Shown here: piece by piece, positions 10,303 to 19,239 of the stretch
How positions within the stretch are numbered: the first letter of the stretch is position 1
Layout of the letters: each line of letters starts with the position of its first letter
Assembly (NCBI GenBank): GCA_026636295.1
Contig: CP089453.1
Location: 558,001-622,000, forward strand
From: Medakamo hakoo
Taxonomy: Eukaryota; Chlorophyta; Trebouxiophyceae; Coccomyxaceae
Direction of reading: 5' to 3'
DNA length: 64,000 nucleotides
Program-made: the position numbers and the translations under genes
The notes under the pieces: generated by a model
The model's database searches: none
Told to the model about the DNA's origin: nothing
The model's input: only the letters and a program-made list of their open reading frames with translations

Positions 10303-13300
10303 TCACACCACGGGCCCCGCCTCGGCCGCCAGCGCCTCCAACTCTGCGCGCACGTCGGGCGCCAAGCCCGCGACCAGCGGCCCGCCCACGTCCGGGCGGG
10401 CGGCGGCCGCGGCGGCCAGGCCACGCGCGGCGGCCGCACGGACGGGGCGTGGGGCGGACCCGTCGGATGCCGCCGCGGCCAGGGCCGCGGCCGCGCCCGG
10501 GACGCACGCTTCCGCCGGGCCGGCCGAGCCCGGCGCGGACCCGGCCACGGCGCCGCACAGGTTCAGCACGGGCGCGGCCTCGCCCGGGTCGGCGGCAAAA
10601 CCAGGCCCGGCCGGCGGCAGCATGGCGAGCAGCGCCGGCAGCGCTTGGTCCAGCGGCACGGTGCCGGGCGGGAGGGCGAGGGCCAGGCGCGCGACCGCGC
10701 CCGCCGCGTTTTCGCGCAGCCCGCCGTCGGCGCTGCTGTCGGCCAGCGCCGCGCCCAGGGCCTCCAACACGGCGCGGGCGTGTGGGGCCAGGGCAGCGGG
10801 CGCCGCGCCTGCGGCGGCGCCGACCGCGTACGCGGCGTTGCGGCGGGACGTCTCGGACGGGGAGCGCAGCTCCTTGAGGATGGCCGGCAGCATCGCGGCC
10901 GCGGGGCCCGCCGCGCGCGCGCCCAGGACGAGGGCGACGTCCGCGAACGCGCCGACTGCGGCGGACCGCACTTCTTCCGGCTGGTCGGCGCGCGCGCGGG
11001 CGGCCAGCGGGCCGGCGTGGCCGCCCTCGAAGAGCGGGGCGTACGCGTCGGGCCCCAGCGCGCGCGCGAGCGCGGGCAGCAGCTCGGCCGCGCACGCGAG
11101 CAGGTGCGCCTCCGCCTCGCCGCCGTCGTCCGAGTCGGCGTCGGAGTCGGCGCCGCCGCCGTCGCCGCCGTCGCTTTCATCGTCGGACCCGGCCGACTGG
11201 GCGCGGGCTTCGCCCTTCAGGACGGCCGCGACGGAGGCGGATAAGGCGCCGGCGTGCGGGGCGGCCGCCGTGCCGAGGGCCAGGACGGCTTCGGCCGCCG
11301 CGGCGGCGGCCGACGCAGCCGCGCCCGCGTCCGGGTCGCGCACGATGGCGGCCGCCAACGGAGGCAGGAGTTCGGAGGCGGCGGCGACGGCGGCGGGGCC
11401 GGGCGGCGGCCCGCCCACCCGCCCGGCCGGCGCGGCGTCGCTCCCCCCCGCGACGGCCGCCCCAACTTTCGCCAGCTCGCCCATCGCCGCGTACGCGGCT
11501 TCGCGCAGGTCGTCGTGGAAGTGGCGGGCGGCCACGCGCAAGGCGGCCAGGGCCGGGCCGGCGTGCGGGGCGAAGGCGGCGCCGGCAGCGGAGGCGTAGG
11601 CGCCCAGGGCGTGCGCGGCCGCGACCTTCTCGTCCAGGACGCCCGTGCGGACGGCCAGGTCGGCCGAATCGTCGTCGGACTCGTCGTCCTCGTCGTCGTC
11701 GCTGTCCAAGGACTCGCCGGACGCGCCGGCGGGAGAGCCGGCGCCGCCCTCGTCGTCCTCGCCCAAGTCCGCGCCGTCGTCGGCTTGCAGGGAGGCGACC
11801 GCGGCGGGGACGACCGTCGGCAGGAGGGGCGACACGCCGGGCCCGACCAGGCCGGCCACGTTGGCCAGCGCCGCGTGCGTGTACTCCCGCAGTTCCGAGT
11901 CGGGGATGGCCAGGCCCGCAATCATCACGGGCACCATTTCGTTGAGCAGGGGGGCCGCGCCGTCCCGGCCGAGCGTGGACGCGACGACGCCCGCCGCTTC
12001 CGTCGCGCGCGCGCGCAGCCGCACCTCGTCCGAGCCCGGCTCCCCGCCCGCCTGCATGAAGTGGGACAGGGCGGGCAGGACGGCGGGCGCGTGCGCCGCA
12101 AACCCCGACCCGGACGCGGCGGCGGCGGAGGCCAGGGCGCCCAGGGCGGAATGCCGGGTTTCCGTGTCGCCGCCCGCCAGCGCGCCGACCAGCGCCGGGA
12201 CGAGGGCCGGCAAGTGCGGCGCCAGGACGTCGGCGCCGTCCACCTCGCCCTCGTCCAGGCTATCGCACAGCACCTCAAGCGCGTAGCAGGCCTGCTGGGC
12301 GGCCGTGCCGCGCGGCGCGGCGGCGAGGAGCTCCAGGACGGGCGGCAGGGCGGACCCGATGTGGGCGGCCATCTCCGGCGTGCAGTGCTCCGCCAGCTGG
12401 CCCAGGGCAAAGGCGGCCTGGCCGCGGACGGTGGGGAGGGGGTCGCGCAGGCCCGCCGCCACGATGGCCAGGGCGGCCGGCAAGACGGGGCGCAGCGCGT
12501 CCGAACAGCCCTCCGCGACGACGAGGAGGGCGACGCAGCCCGCCCGGCGCGCGCGCGGGTTGTCGGCGCCCGCGGCCATGGCGGCCTGGGCAAACGCCAG
12601 GGCGGGTTGCAGGACGGCCTTGGCGGGGAGTTCCAGGGCCAGGACGTCCAGGGCTTGGGCGGCCAGCGTCGGCACGGGCGTCTCGCCGTCCTCGTCTTCC
12701 TCGTCGTCGGACGAGGCGTCGCCGCCGCCGCCGCCGCCAGCGACGGGTTCGGCAATCAGCTCGCACAGCGCCGTCACGGCGCCGGCCACCACATTCCCGC
12801 CCGCCTTGGCCAGTTGTTTGGGCTTGCCACGGGCCAGGGCTTCAAGGACCAGCAGCGGCGCGGCGCGCGCCGTGCGCGAAGCCGCCCGGTCGCGGGCGTG
12901 GGCGACAGCCCAGGCCGCCGCGTCGGCGGGGGAGGGGCCAAAGACCGGCGCCGGGCACTCGGCCAGTTCGGCCGCGGCCTCGCACGCTTCGGCGAACCGG
13001 TCGGCATCGCCCGCGGCCAGCAGCCGGTCGGCGGCCGTGAACAGGTCGCCCGACGCGGCCTTGACGGCGGCCGCGGTGGCGGCGTCGGCGGGGCCCGCGC
13101 CCTCGCCCAGCGCGACGGCGACCAGCAGCTCGACGGCCGCGCCGACGACGCGCGGCGCCGGGTCGGCCAGGCCCTTGCGCGCGGCGGCGGCCAGGCCAGC
13201 CGCCTGGGTGGACACGGCCGCCGGGTTCAACGACGCGGTTTGGGCCAAGACCTCCAGGGCGGCTTCGCGGTGGTGTTCGTTCGGCGACACGCCCGCCGCG

Positions 13301-13689
13301 CTCGCCCACTCCCACAGGCCCGGCCACTCGTTTTTGGGGAGCGCGACCGCTGCCGCCGCCGCCGCCGCCGCCGCAGCCTGGCGCCGCACGCCCGGCACGG
13401 TCTCCCGGTCCAGGGCGGCCAGGCACGCGTCCGTCGCGGCTTTCTTTGCGGCGACGCTCGCTTTTTTCCAGTTACGGGTGAGCGCTTTGCGCAACTGTTG
13501 GAAGGCCAGCTGCCGCACGGACGGGTCGGCGGCGGAGGCGGCGACAGTGGCTAGCGGCGCGATGTGCGAGGGCGTCTTGGCCGCGGCCGCCGCGGCGGCT
13601 TCGCCGGCAGAGCGCGCGGCGGCGTCCGGGTTCATGCACGCCGCGAGGGCAGCCTCTAGGCCCGCCGGCGTCGGCGCAGGTGGGGCCAT
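10303..13689 (-). CDS. IPO4: importin-4 type karyopherin beta (HEAT-repeat nuclear import receptor)
   Basis: A nuclear import receptor for histones and ribosomal proteins. It is a single uninterrupted frame of 1,128 residues, close to the 1,080 or so of the family. The N-terminal part carries the importin-beta signature, including RQLAFQQLRKALTRNWKK near residues 60-75. About 20 degenerate HEAT repeats follow. Three acidic loops, near residues 326 (SSDDEEDEDG), 666 (DSDDDEDDESDDD) and 843 (GSDDESDGGD), correspond to the Ran/cargo-facing acidic insertions of this class. The lack of introns contrasts with its neighbours. The start at 13689 is only 19 bp from the COX16 stop codon upstream on the same strand, leaving almost no room for a promoter outside COX16 itself. 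Confidence 0.9.
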   Translation of the reverse strand: MAPPAPTPAGLEAALAACMNPDAAARSAGEAAAAAAAKTPSHIAPLATVAASAADPSVRQLAFQQLRKALTRNWKKASVAAKKAATDACLAALDRETVPGVRRQAAAAAAAAAAVALPKNEWPGLWEWASAAGVSPNEHHREAALEVLAQTASLNPAAVSTQAAGLAAAARKGLADPAPRVVGAAVELLVAVALGEGAGPADAATAAAVKAASGDLFTAADRLLAAGDADRFAEACEAAAELAECPAPVFGPSPADAAAWAVAHARDRAASRTARAAPLLVLEALARGKPKQLAKAGGNVVAGAVTALCELIAEPVAGGGGGGDASSDDEEDEDGETPVPTLAAQALDVLALELPAKAVLQPALAFAQAAMAAGADNPRARRAGCVALLVVAEGCSDALRPVLPAALAIVAAGLRDPLPTVRGQAAFALGQLAEHCTPEMAAHIGSALPPVLELLAAAPRGTAAQQACYALEVLCDSLDEGEVDGADVLAPHLPALVPALVGALAGGDTETRHSALGALASAAAASGSGFAAHAPAVLPALSHFMQAGGEPGSDEVRLRARATEAAGVVASTLGRDGAAPLLNEMVPVMIAGLAIPDSELREYTHAALANVAGLVGPGVSPLLPTVVPAAVASLQADDGADLGEDDEGGAGSPAGASGESLDSDDDEDDESDDDSADLAVRTGVLDEKVAAAHALGAYASAAGAAFAPHAGPALAALRVAARHFHDDLREAAYAAMGELAKVGAAVAGGSDAAPAGRVGGPPPGPAAVAAASELLPPLAAAIVRDPDAGAAASAAAAAAEAVLALGTAAAPHAGALSASVAAVLKGEARAQSAGSDDESDGGDGGGADSDADSDDGGEAEAHLLACAAELLPALARALGPDAYAPLFEGGHAGPLAARARADQPEEVRSAAVGAFADVALVLGARAAGPAAAMLPAILKELRSPSETSRRNAAYAVGAAAGAAPAALAPHARAVLEALGAALADSSADGGLRENAAGAVARLALALPPGTVPLDQALPALLAMLPPAGPGFAADPGEAAPVLNLCGAVAGSAPGSAGPAEACVPGAAAALAAAASDGSAPRPVRAAAARGLAAAAAARPDVGGPLVAGLAPDVRAELEALAAEAGPVV

Positions 13690-13708
13690 GTTTTTGTTTA
13701 CTTTTCTT

Positions 13709-14202
13709 TCAGTATTTAGGCCGGGGGACGGGCTTGTTTTCGTACGGCTTGTCCAGGGCCAGGGCGTCGGTCAGGCGCTGCGGGTGGGTGGATGGATGGT
13801 GAGGGGGATGGAATGGAGGGTCGGTGGGTGTGCGCGTGGGCGCGAGCAGAGAGAACGCCCGCGAACACTCACCGCTGCCTCGGCTTCCAAGTCCAGTTGC
13901 GATGAGGGCTTGGACCGGCGTTTGGAGTCCGGGCCTGTGAGTTCCAAGGCCCGGTCGCGGGCGGCCTGTGTGATGATGAGAAGCGATAGAGGCAGGTTGA
14001 TGGGAGTGAGCGAGCCGTCGTCGAGTGCGACGCACTTTTGCGGTCGGGCCCCGCACCTGCCCAAACCTACCTTGACTTCGAGCTTGCCGGAGATGAAGGA
14101 GGACAGGCCCAGCCAGCCGCCCGTGACGAGCAGGACGAGCGGGGCGCCGACGCGGACGAACTTGCTGGAGGAGGAGGAGGCCGCGGCGCGCTGCGCAGGC
14201 AT
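13709..14202 (-). CDS. COX16: COX16, cytochrome c oxidase assembly factor
   Basis: A small mitochondrial inner-membrane protein needed for assembly of complex IV. Three exons on the minus strand: 14202-14071, 13965-13873 and 13777-13709, giving 97 residues, all phase 0. Residues 14-36 (KFVRVGAPLVLLVTGGWLGL) form the single membrane span expected after a short N-terminus. The central part, ALELTGPDSKRRSKPSSQLD, matches the plant form. The end, ALDKPYENKPVPRPKY, carries the Y-N-PRP type C-terminus (animal form WKNIRGPRPW). It ends 19 bp before the importin-4 start and is head-to-head with seryl-tRNA synthetase. Confidence 0.85.
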
Positions 14203-14664
14203 GCAGCGGCGCGTGCGAACAGAGGAGTTGAAATGCAGGCCGCGAGTATGTGCGCCTTTCACACGCAGCAGGTCGCGCGATGGCGTGGTCGGAGGGCTGT
14301 GGGCATTGAAAGGATGGGAGGGGAGTTGGGGTGGGGTGTGAGAGGGCGGGCGGACAAAAAAGGAGCGGGCGGACAAAAGGAGCGAGAGCGACGGGCGCGC
14401 GCATCGTTGCGTGTCGGCACGCAAAGAGGGACAAACGGCGGCCGCGCACTGGTGCGCGCGGTCCTTTCGATGCGGGCTGCGAGTGGCTGGTACGCGGGCG
14501 AGTCTGTGCGTATTGACGGCGGCGTCAGCTCGGCCCTCTTGCTGGTGTGCGACGGACCTTGAATGAGCAGAGTGACGTAGAGAGAGGGCGAGCGCGCTCG
14601 GCTCTGCCTTCACTATTTCTTGCCGCGAAAACAGGCGAAACAAAAACGCACGCACCACAAAACC
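14203..14664. promoter_or_regulatory. divergent intergenic region, COX16 / seryl-tRNA synthetase
   Basis: A 462-bp gap between opposed start codons. It is less GC-rich than the coding DNA and contains GGCGGACAAAA-type direct repeats near 14350-14380 (AGCGGGCGGACAAAA twice, about 17 bp apart). I see no gene or named promoter element; regulation of both genes from here is an inference. Confidence 0.45.
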
Positions 14665-16421
14665 ATGCCCATCGACATCAACCTCCTGCGTGAAGGTACG
14701 TCTGCTCCGCGACTCCTGGCACTCAGTCACTGCGTTGCAACGGTCGTGCGGCGCCTGCAACGTGTGCAAAACGGCCGCACGCTTCGCCGGCGGCCAAATC
14801 GGCGACTCACTCCTCCCCACCAAAAACAAACAACAGCCAAGGGCGGCGACCCGGAGCTGGTTCGCGCATCGGAGCGGCGGCGCTTCGCCGACCCGGACCG
14901 CGTGGACCGGGTGCTGGCCCTGGACGACGAGTACCGGGAAGGTGAGGGAGATGAGCGTCTTCATTTTCTTCTTTTCGTTCGCACCAACCCGTGCCCCCCT
15001 CCATCCCACCCATCCATCCCTCACGGCCTCCCAAACTCACTCACTCCACAGCTCTGAAGCAGCGTGAGACCCTGCAGATGCAGTTCAACGCGCTCAACAA
15101 GGACATCGGCAAACGCCGCAAAGCGGGCGAGGACGCGTCCGAGTTGCAGGCGCAGTCGAAGGAGCTCAAGGCCGGCGTCGCGGCGGCCGAAGCCGCCGCC
15201 GCCGCCGCGGAGAAAGCCCGGGACGCGGAACTGTCCGCCATCGGCAACATCGTCCACGAGTCCGTGCCCACGTCCGCGGACGAAGCCGACAACGCGGTCG
15301 TGTCGACGTGGGGCGAGCCGAGGGCGGCTGAGGGCGGCGGGCCGGAGGGCGGGCCCCTCCTGTCCCACGTCGACCTGGTCGCCCGCCTGGACATCGTGGA
15401 CTTGGAGGCCGGCGTCGCGGTGGCCGGCGGCCGCGGCTACTTCCTGAAACGGGAGGGCGTCCTGCTGAACCAGGCCCTCATCCAAGCCGCCATCGCGCAC
15501 GGCGTCCTGCGCGGCGCGACGCCCATCCAGACGCCGTTCCTGATGACGGCGAGTGCGATGGCGGGCTGCGCCCAGCTCTCCCAATTCGATGAGGAGCTGT
15601 ACAAGGTGCCGGGCGGGTCGGCCATCGCGCGCGGCCTGGGCGGCGGCGTCACCAAGGCCGAAGCCTCCGGCAAGGGAGGGGGCGAAGAGGACGGCGGCAA
15701 GGGCGGCGGCGGCGGCGCTGGGACGTCTGGCGGCGGCGGCGGCGGCGGCGGCGGCGAGGACAAGTACCTGATCGCCACGTCCGAGCAGCCGCTGTGCGCC
15801 CTGCACCGGGGCCGGTGGTTTGAGGACAAGGACCTGCCGCTGTCGTACATCGGCTACTCCACCTGCTTCCGCAAGGAGGCCGGATCGCACGGCCGGGACA
15901 CGCTCGGCATCTTCCGCGTCCACCAGTTTGAGAAGGTCGAACAGTTCCGGGTGACGAGCCCGGCCGACAACGCGTCGTGGGAGGCCCTGGAAGACATGCT
16001 GGCGACGGCGGAGGCGTTTTACCAGGCCCTGGGCCTGCCCTACCGCGTCGTCAACATCGTGTCTGGCGAACTCAACGCGGCGGCCGCCAAAAAGTACGAC
16101 TTGGAAGCCTGGTTCCCCGCGTCGGCGACCTTCCGCGAGCTGGTCTCCGCCTCCAACTGCACGGACTACCAGTCCCGCGCCCTGGAGGCCCGCCTGCGCA
16201 CGCCCAAAGCGCCGGGGCTTGAACCCGTCAAGGCGTACGTCCACATGCTCAACGGGACGATGACGGCGACGGAGCGGACGCTGTGCTGCGTGCTGGAAAA
16301 CTGGCAGACGCCCGAGGGGGTGACTGTCCCGCCGCTGCTGCGGCCGTACATGCCGGGCGGCATCGAATTCATTCCCTGGCGCAAGAAGCCGGACGCCCAG
16401 GGCCGGCTGGTGCCGGTGTGA
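14665..16421 (+). CDS. SARS1: seryl-tRNA synthetase, cytosolic type
   Basis: A class II synthetase that charges tRNA-Ser. Exons 14665-14695, 14837-14941 and 15052-16421 give about 501 residues. The N-terminus MPIDINLLREAKGGDPEL matches the eukaryotic cytosolic enzyme and leads into the two-helix coiled arm. The catalytic core shows motif 2 (STCFRKEAGSHGRDTLGIFR) and motif 3 (GTMTATERTLCCVLEN). An insertion of about 35 Gly/Glu/Lys residues (nt 15660-15762) sits before DKYLIATSEQPL, a position where the family has only a short loop. The C-terminus lacks a basic extension beyond RKKPDAQGRLVPV. The first exon carries only ten codons and is fixed by family alignment. Confidence 0.93.
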
Positions 16422-16540
16422 GGAGGGTTGAGGGAGAGGGGAGGGGAGGGGTGGGCGTGAGGGAAGAGAAGAAAAGCAAAAAAAAAGCCGTGGTGTTTTG
16501 TTAAAAAAAAGCAACCCACCCGCTGCCTCCGTTTTTTTAT

Positions 16541-17908
16541 TCAACCGTCCTCCTCCTCCTCCACCGCCGCGTCCGCGTCCACGCCCGCCCGGATGGCGCC
16601 CAGGTCCCCGCCCAAGCGGTTCAACGACGCACACACGGCCTCGAACCGCCCCGCGTTGACTTCCGCGACCGCGACCAGGCCGCGCTCCAGCGCCGCGACG
16701 CGCGCGGCCAAAGAATAAAAAGAGTCGGCCGCGGGCGGCGGCGGCGGCAGCGGTGGTGGTGGGGTGGCAACTAACCCACGCTGCTGCGGCGCGGTGACGG
16801 GGACGGCCAAGGCGACGTCGACTTGCGCCGGCGGTGGCGGGACGGTGGCGGCGGGCGCCCGCCCCTCTCCTTCCACCTCCACCGCCACCGCGCCTTCCCG
16901 CCCTTCTCGCCCGCCGGCCGCCCGTGCTTCACCGCCCCCGCCGCGCTCCAGCCAAAACACCAGCTCGCCCGTGCCGGGCGAGTGCGTGCGCCGGATGATG
17001 AAGGCGGCCTCACCACCGCCGCCACCGCCCCCCACCACCACCGGCACGTCGACGGCCGCTTTCAGGCAGTGGTCCAGCAGCCCCGTGTCGCGCGCGGCGT
17101 GGGAGATGGCGGCCTCCCGCAGGGCCTTGCGCGGGATGGCGGCGGCGCGGTGGGTCGCGCCCGCGCCGACCAGGCAGTGGACGAGGATGGCGGCGGTCCC
17201 CGTCAGGCGGGCTTGCGGCCAGCGGCCGGCACCGGGTGGGATGGGCGGGTGGTGGTGGAGGGAAGGCGTGGCGGGCGAGGCAGGGCCGCGGCGGGCGGGC
17301 GTGGTCGGCTCCAGCGGCGGCTCGCCCACGGCCGCTTCGGCCAGCGCGGCCGCGGCTTCGCGTTCGGCCTTGGTCTTGTGGCGGCCCGAGCGGGATTTGG
17401 ATTTTTTGGGCGGGGGCGGCGCGGGCGGGGGTGGCGGCGGTGGCCCGCCCCGCTCCTCCTCCTCCTCCGCGGCCGCGGCCGCTTCCACGCCCAGGTCCGC
17501 GACGGCGGCCGCCAAACGGGCCGCGCTGCCGGCCGCCGCCGCGGCCCACACGCGCGACGCCCAGGCGGCCGGGTCGGCGAGCGGGCCGGCGCTGGGGTAG
17601 TCCAGGTCGATGAAATCTTCAAACGCGACGGTGGCCGACGCCAGGGACGCGACGTCGGCGGCGGAGTCGAGGCGGGCCAGCCAGGCGGGACCGTCCCAGC
17701 CGGCGTGCATGTGCGCGGCCAGGGCGGACGCGATGCCCTGCAGAGACGCGCGGATCTGACTGGCAGTCTGCGGATCTGACTGGTCGTCCGGCGGGTCGGG
17801 CGCGCGTGAGAGCGCGCGCGCGGTAGCGGCGTCCGACCCCTCGTCCTCGCTGTGCGTGGACACGGACCGCCACCGACCGCGCTTGAGCGTGGTCGCGGCG
17901 GCGGTCAT
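16541..17908 (-). CDS. DYAD/SWITCH1-like domain protein
   Basis: A single frame of 455 residues. The recognisable part lies near residues 245-320: a winged-helix-like block with RKALREAAISHAARDTGLLDHCLK followed by GELVFWLER. It corresponds to the RxALRxAARKxIGDTGLLDHLLK...MEYWLE core of plant DYAD/SWITCH1, a chromatin protein of meiotic entry and cohesion. The algal role is unknown. Around it are an acidic stretch, a basic PKKSKSRSGRHKTK patch that may act as a nuclear signal, Pro/Gly-rich linkers and a C-terminal helix with coiled-coil character (SLAARVAALERGLVAVAEVN). The start at 17908 is chosen because the open frame upstream looks non-coding. It lies 210 bp from the CKS1 start, divergent. 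Confidence 0.6.
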   Translation of the reverse strand: MTAAATTLKRGRWRSVSTHSEDEGSDAATARALSRAPDPPDDQSDPQTASQIRASLQGIASALAAHMHAGWDGPAWLARLDSAADVASLASATVAFEDFIDLDYPSAGPLADPAAWASRVWAAAAAGSAARLAAAVADLGVEAAAAAEEEEERGGPPPPPPPAPPPPKKSKSRSGRHKTKAEREAAAALAEAAVGEPPLEPTTPARRGPASPATPSLHHHPPIPPGAGRWPQARLTGTAAILVHCLVGAGATHRAAAIPRKALREAAISHAARDTGLLDHCLKAAVDVPVVVGGGGGGGEAAFIIRRTHSPGTGELVFWLERGGGGEARAAGGREGREGAVAVEVEGEGRAPAATVPPPPAQVDVALAVPVTAPQQRGLVATPPPPLPPPPPAADSFYSLAARVAALERGLVAVAEVNAGRFEAVCASLNRLGGDLGAIRAGVDADAAVEEEEDG

Positions 17909-18118
17909 GGGCGGTGGAGAGACGCTGGCCACACTTTTCTGCGTGTTTCTGAGTTTGCGGGTTTGAGGAGGGGCGGGAGGCGCGCGCGCGGGCGCCGACG
18001 CCGCCACTGCTGCGAACGAAAAGCAGGGAGAGCACACACACCACAAAACCGCGGCGCCACAACACCGCCACCCGTTCTTTGCTCTTACCACCGCCCGTCA
18101 GCACCATCAGGACGCACC
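17909..18118. promoter_or_regulatory. divergent intergenic region, DYAD-like gene / CKS1
   Basis: A 210-bp interval between start codons of a possible meiosis-linked gene and a cell-cycle gene pointing away from each other. Shared control is an inference from spacing. No named motif was recognised. Confidence 0.4.
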
Positions 18119-18878
18119 ATGCCGGCCAACCAGATTCAAGTGCGTCACAGGAACTCTTGCGCGCCGCCGGCGGCGGCGGCGCACAGGCAGAGGGAGGCAT
18201 TGGCTGCGGGCCGATAGCGCGCGTCCCTTTTCTTCTCACCCTTCCCCTCCCTCCACCCGTCCCACAGTACTCTGAAAAATATTATGACGACATCTACGAG
18301 TACCGGTGAGTGTGCCTGTGAAAGTGGGGAGGCCTGGAATGGGGTGCGGCCGTGTCTCCGCGCCCTCGCGCCGCGCTCGGCCGTCTGACGCGCCCTCCCT
18401 CCCTCCCTCCCTCCCTTTTAAAATACCAGCCACGTCGTCCTGCCCCAGGACATCGCCGCCCTGCTGCCCAAGGGCAAGCTGCTGAGCGAGGTAAGGGGGT
18501 GGAGTGTGGGGGGTGGACGGCTGCGAGGCCGCGGCAGCGCCGCAACCATGTGCGCGAACGCCGCCTTTTTTTTTCTTTCCGTGCGCTCACGCCCTCTCCC
18601 TCCCTCCGTCCCACCCCCACCAGGCCGAGTGGCGGGGCATCGGCGTCCAGCAGTCTCGGGGCTGGGTGCACTACGCCATCCACCGCCCGGAGCCGCACAT
18701 CATGCTGTTCCGGTGAGTTGGCGGGAGAGCCGAGCCGATCCCTCCCGCCCCGACCTCGCGTCCCGCCCTCTCTCAACCTTTTCCCTCCTCCCCCATCCCC
18801 ACCAACAGCCGCCCCAAGGACTACCAGGCCGCCCAGCCGCTGCAGCCCGCCCAGCAAAACATGCAGATGGCGCAGTGA
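18119..18878 (+). CDS. CKS1: cyclin-dependent kinase regulatory subunit CKS1
   Basis: A small adaptor that binds CDK and phosphorylated substrates and is essential for cell-cycle progression. Five tiny exons: 18119-18139, 18268-18305, 18430-18490, 18624-18712 and 18809-18878, making 92 residues. Spliced, it shows [40 protein letters not shown] and [16 protein letters not shown]. The anion pocket residues (Arg of EYRHV, Ser and Trp of QQSRGW, Arg of FRRP) and the HxPEPH hinge are all present. The C-terminus adds a Gln-rich tail ([14 protein letters not shown]). The seven-codon first exon, MPANQIQ, fits the KQIYYSDKY start of the family. It is the most intron-dense gene in the window. Confidence 0.96.
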
Positions 18879-19239
18879 ACATGGCAGGGGGAGATTAGCG
18901 CCTCCATCATGGTTTCTCTCTCTTTCCAACCCCGTCCTCCTTTTCTGCTTTCTTTCCTTTCCCCAGTTTTTTTTTCTTGTTCCCGATAGCAAAACAACCC
19001 AAACGAACGCAATGCGACCCCCTTTCAAGGACAGACAGCGCGCGAGGAGGAGTGGGGAGGCGGGGAGGGAGGCGGGCCGTGCCGACAGCCACGGGACCGC
19101 CGCCCTGCAAACCCCCAACCAACCGACCACTCGCACCGCGCCACACCTGTGTGCAAAACATGCAAACCCAACACAAAGTTTTTCAACCACAACAAAAAGG
19201 TGTGTCCATGTCAGCACGCCCCCCCTCCCGGCCTCCTCC
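18879..19239. other. intergenic region between convergent CKS1 and UFSP2
   Basis: 361 bp of 3' flanking DNA for both genes. It is T- and A-richer than the genes (TTTTTTTTCTTG near 18967, repeated CAAAA/ACAAA words near 19150-19200), as expected of 3' untranslated sequence. No gene or stable hairpin is seen. Confidence 0.6.

Noticed and set aside
8586-11095. Long antisense open frames (over 600 codons) opposite EME1 and importin-4
   Set aside because: They are Arg/Ala/Gly-rich shadows that arise because high GC suppresses stop codons. They have no family similarity and overlap strong coding on the other strand.
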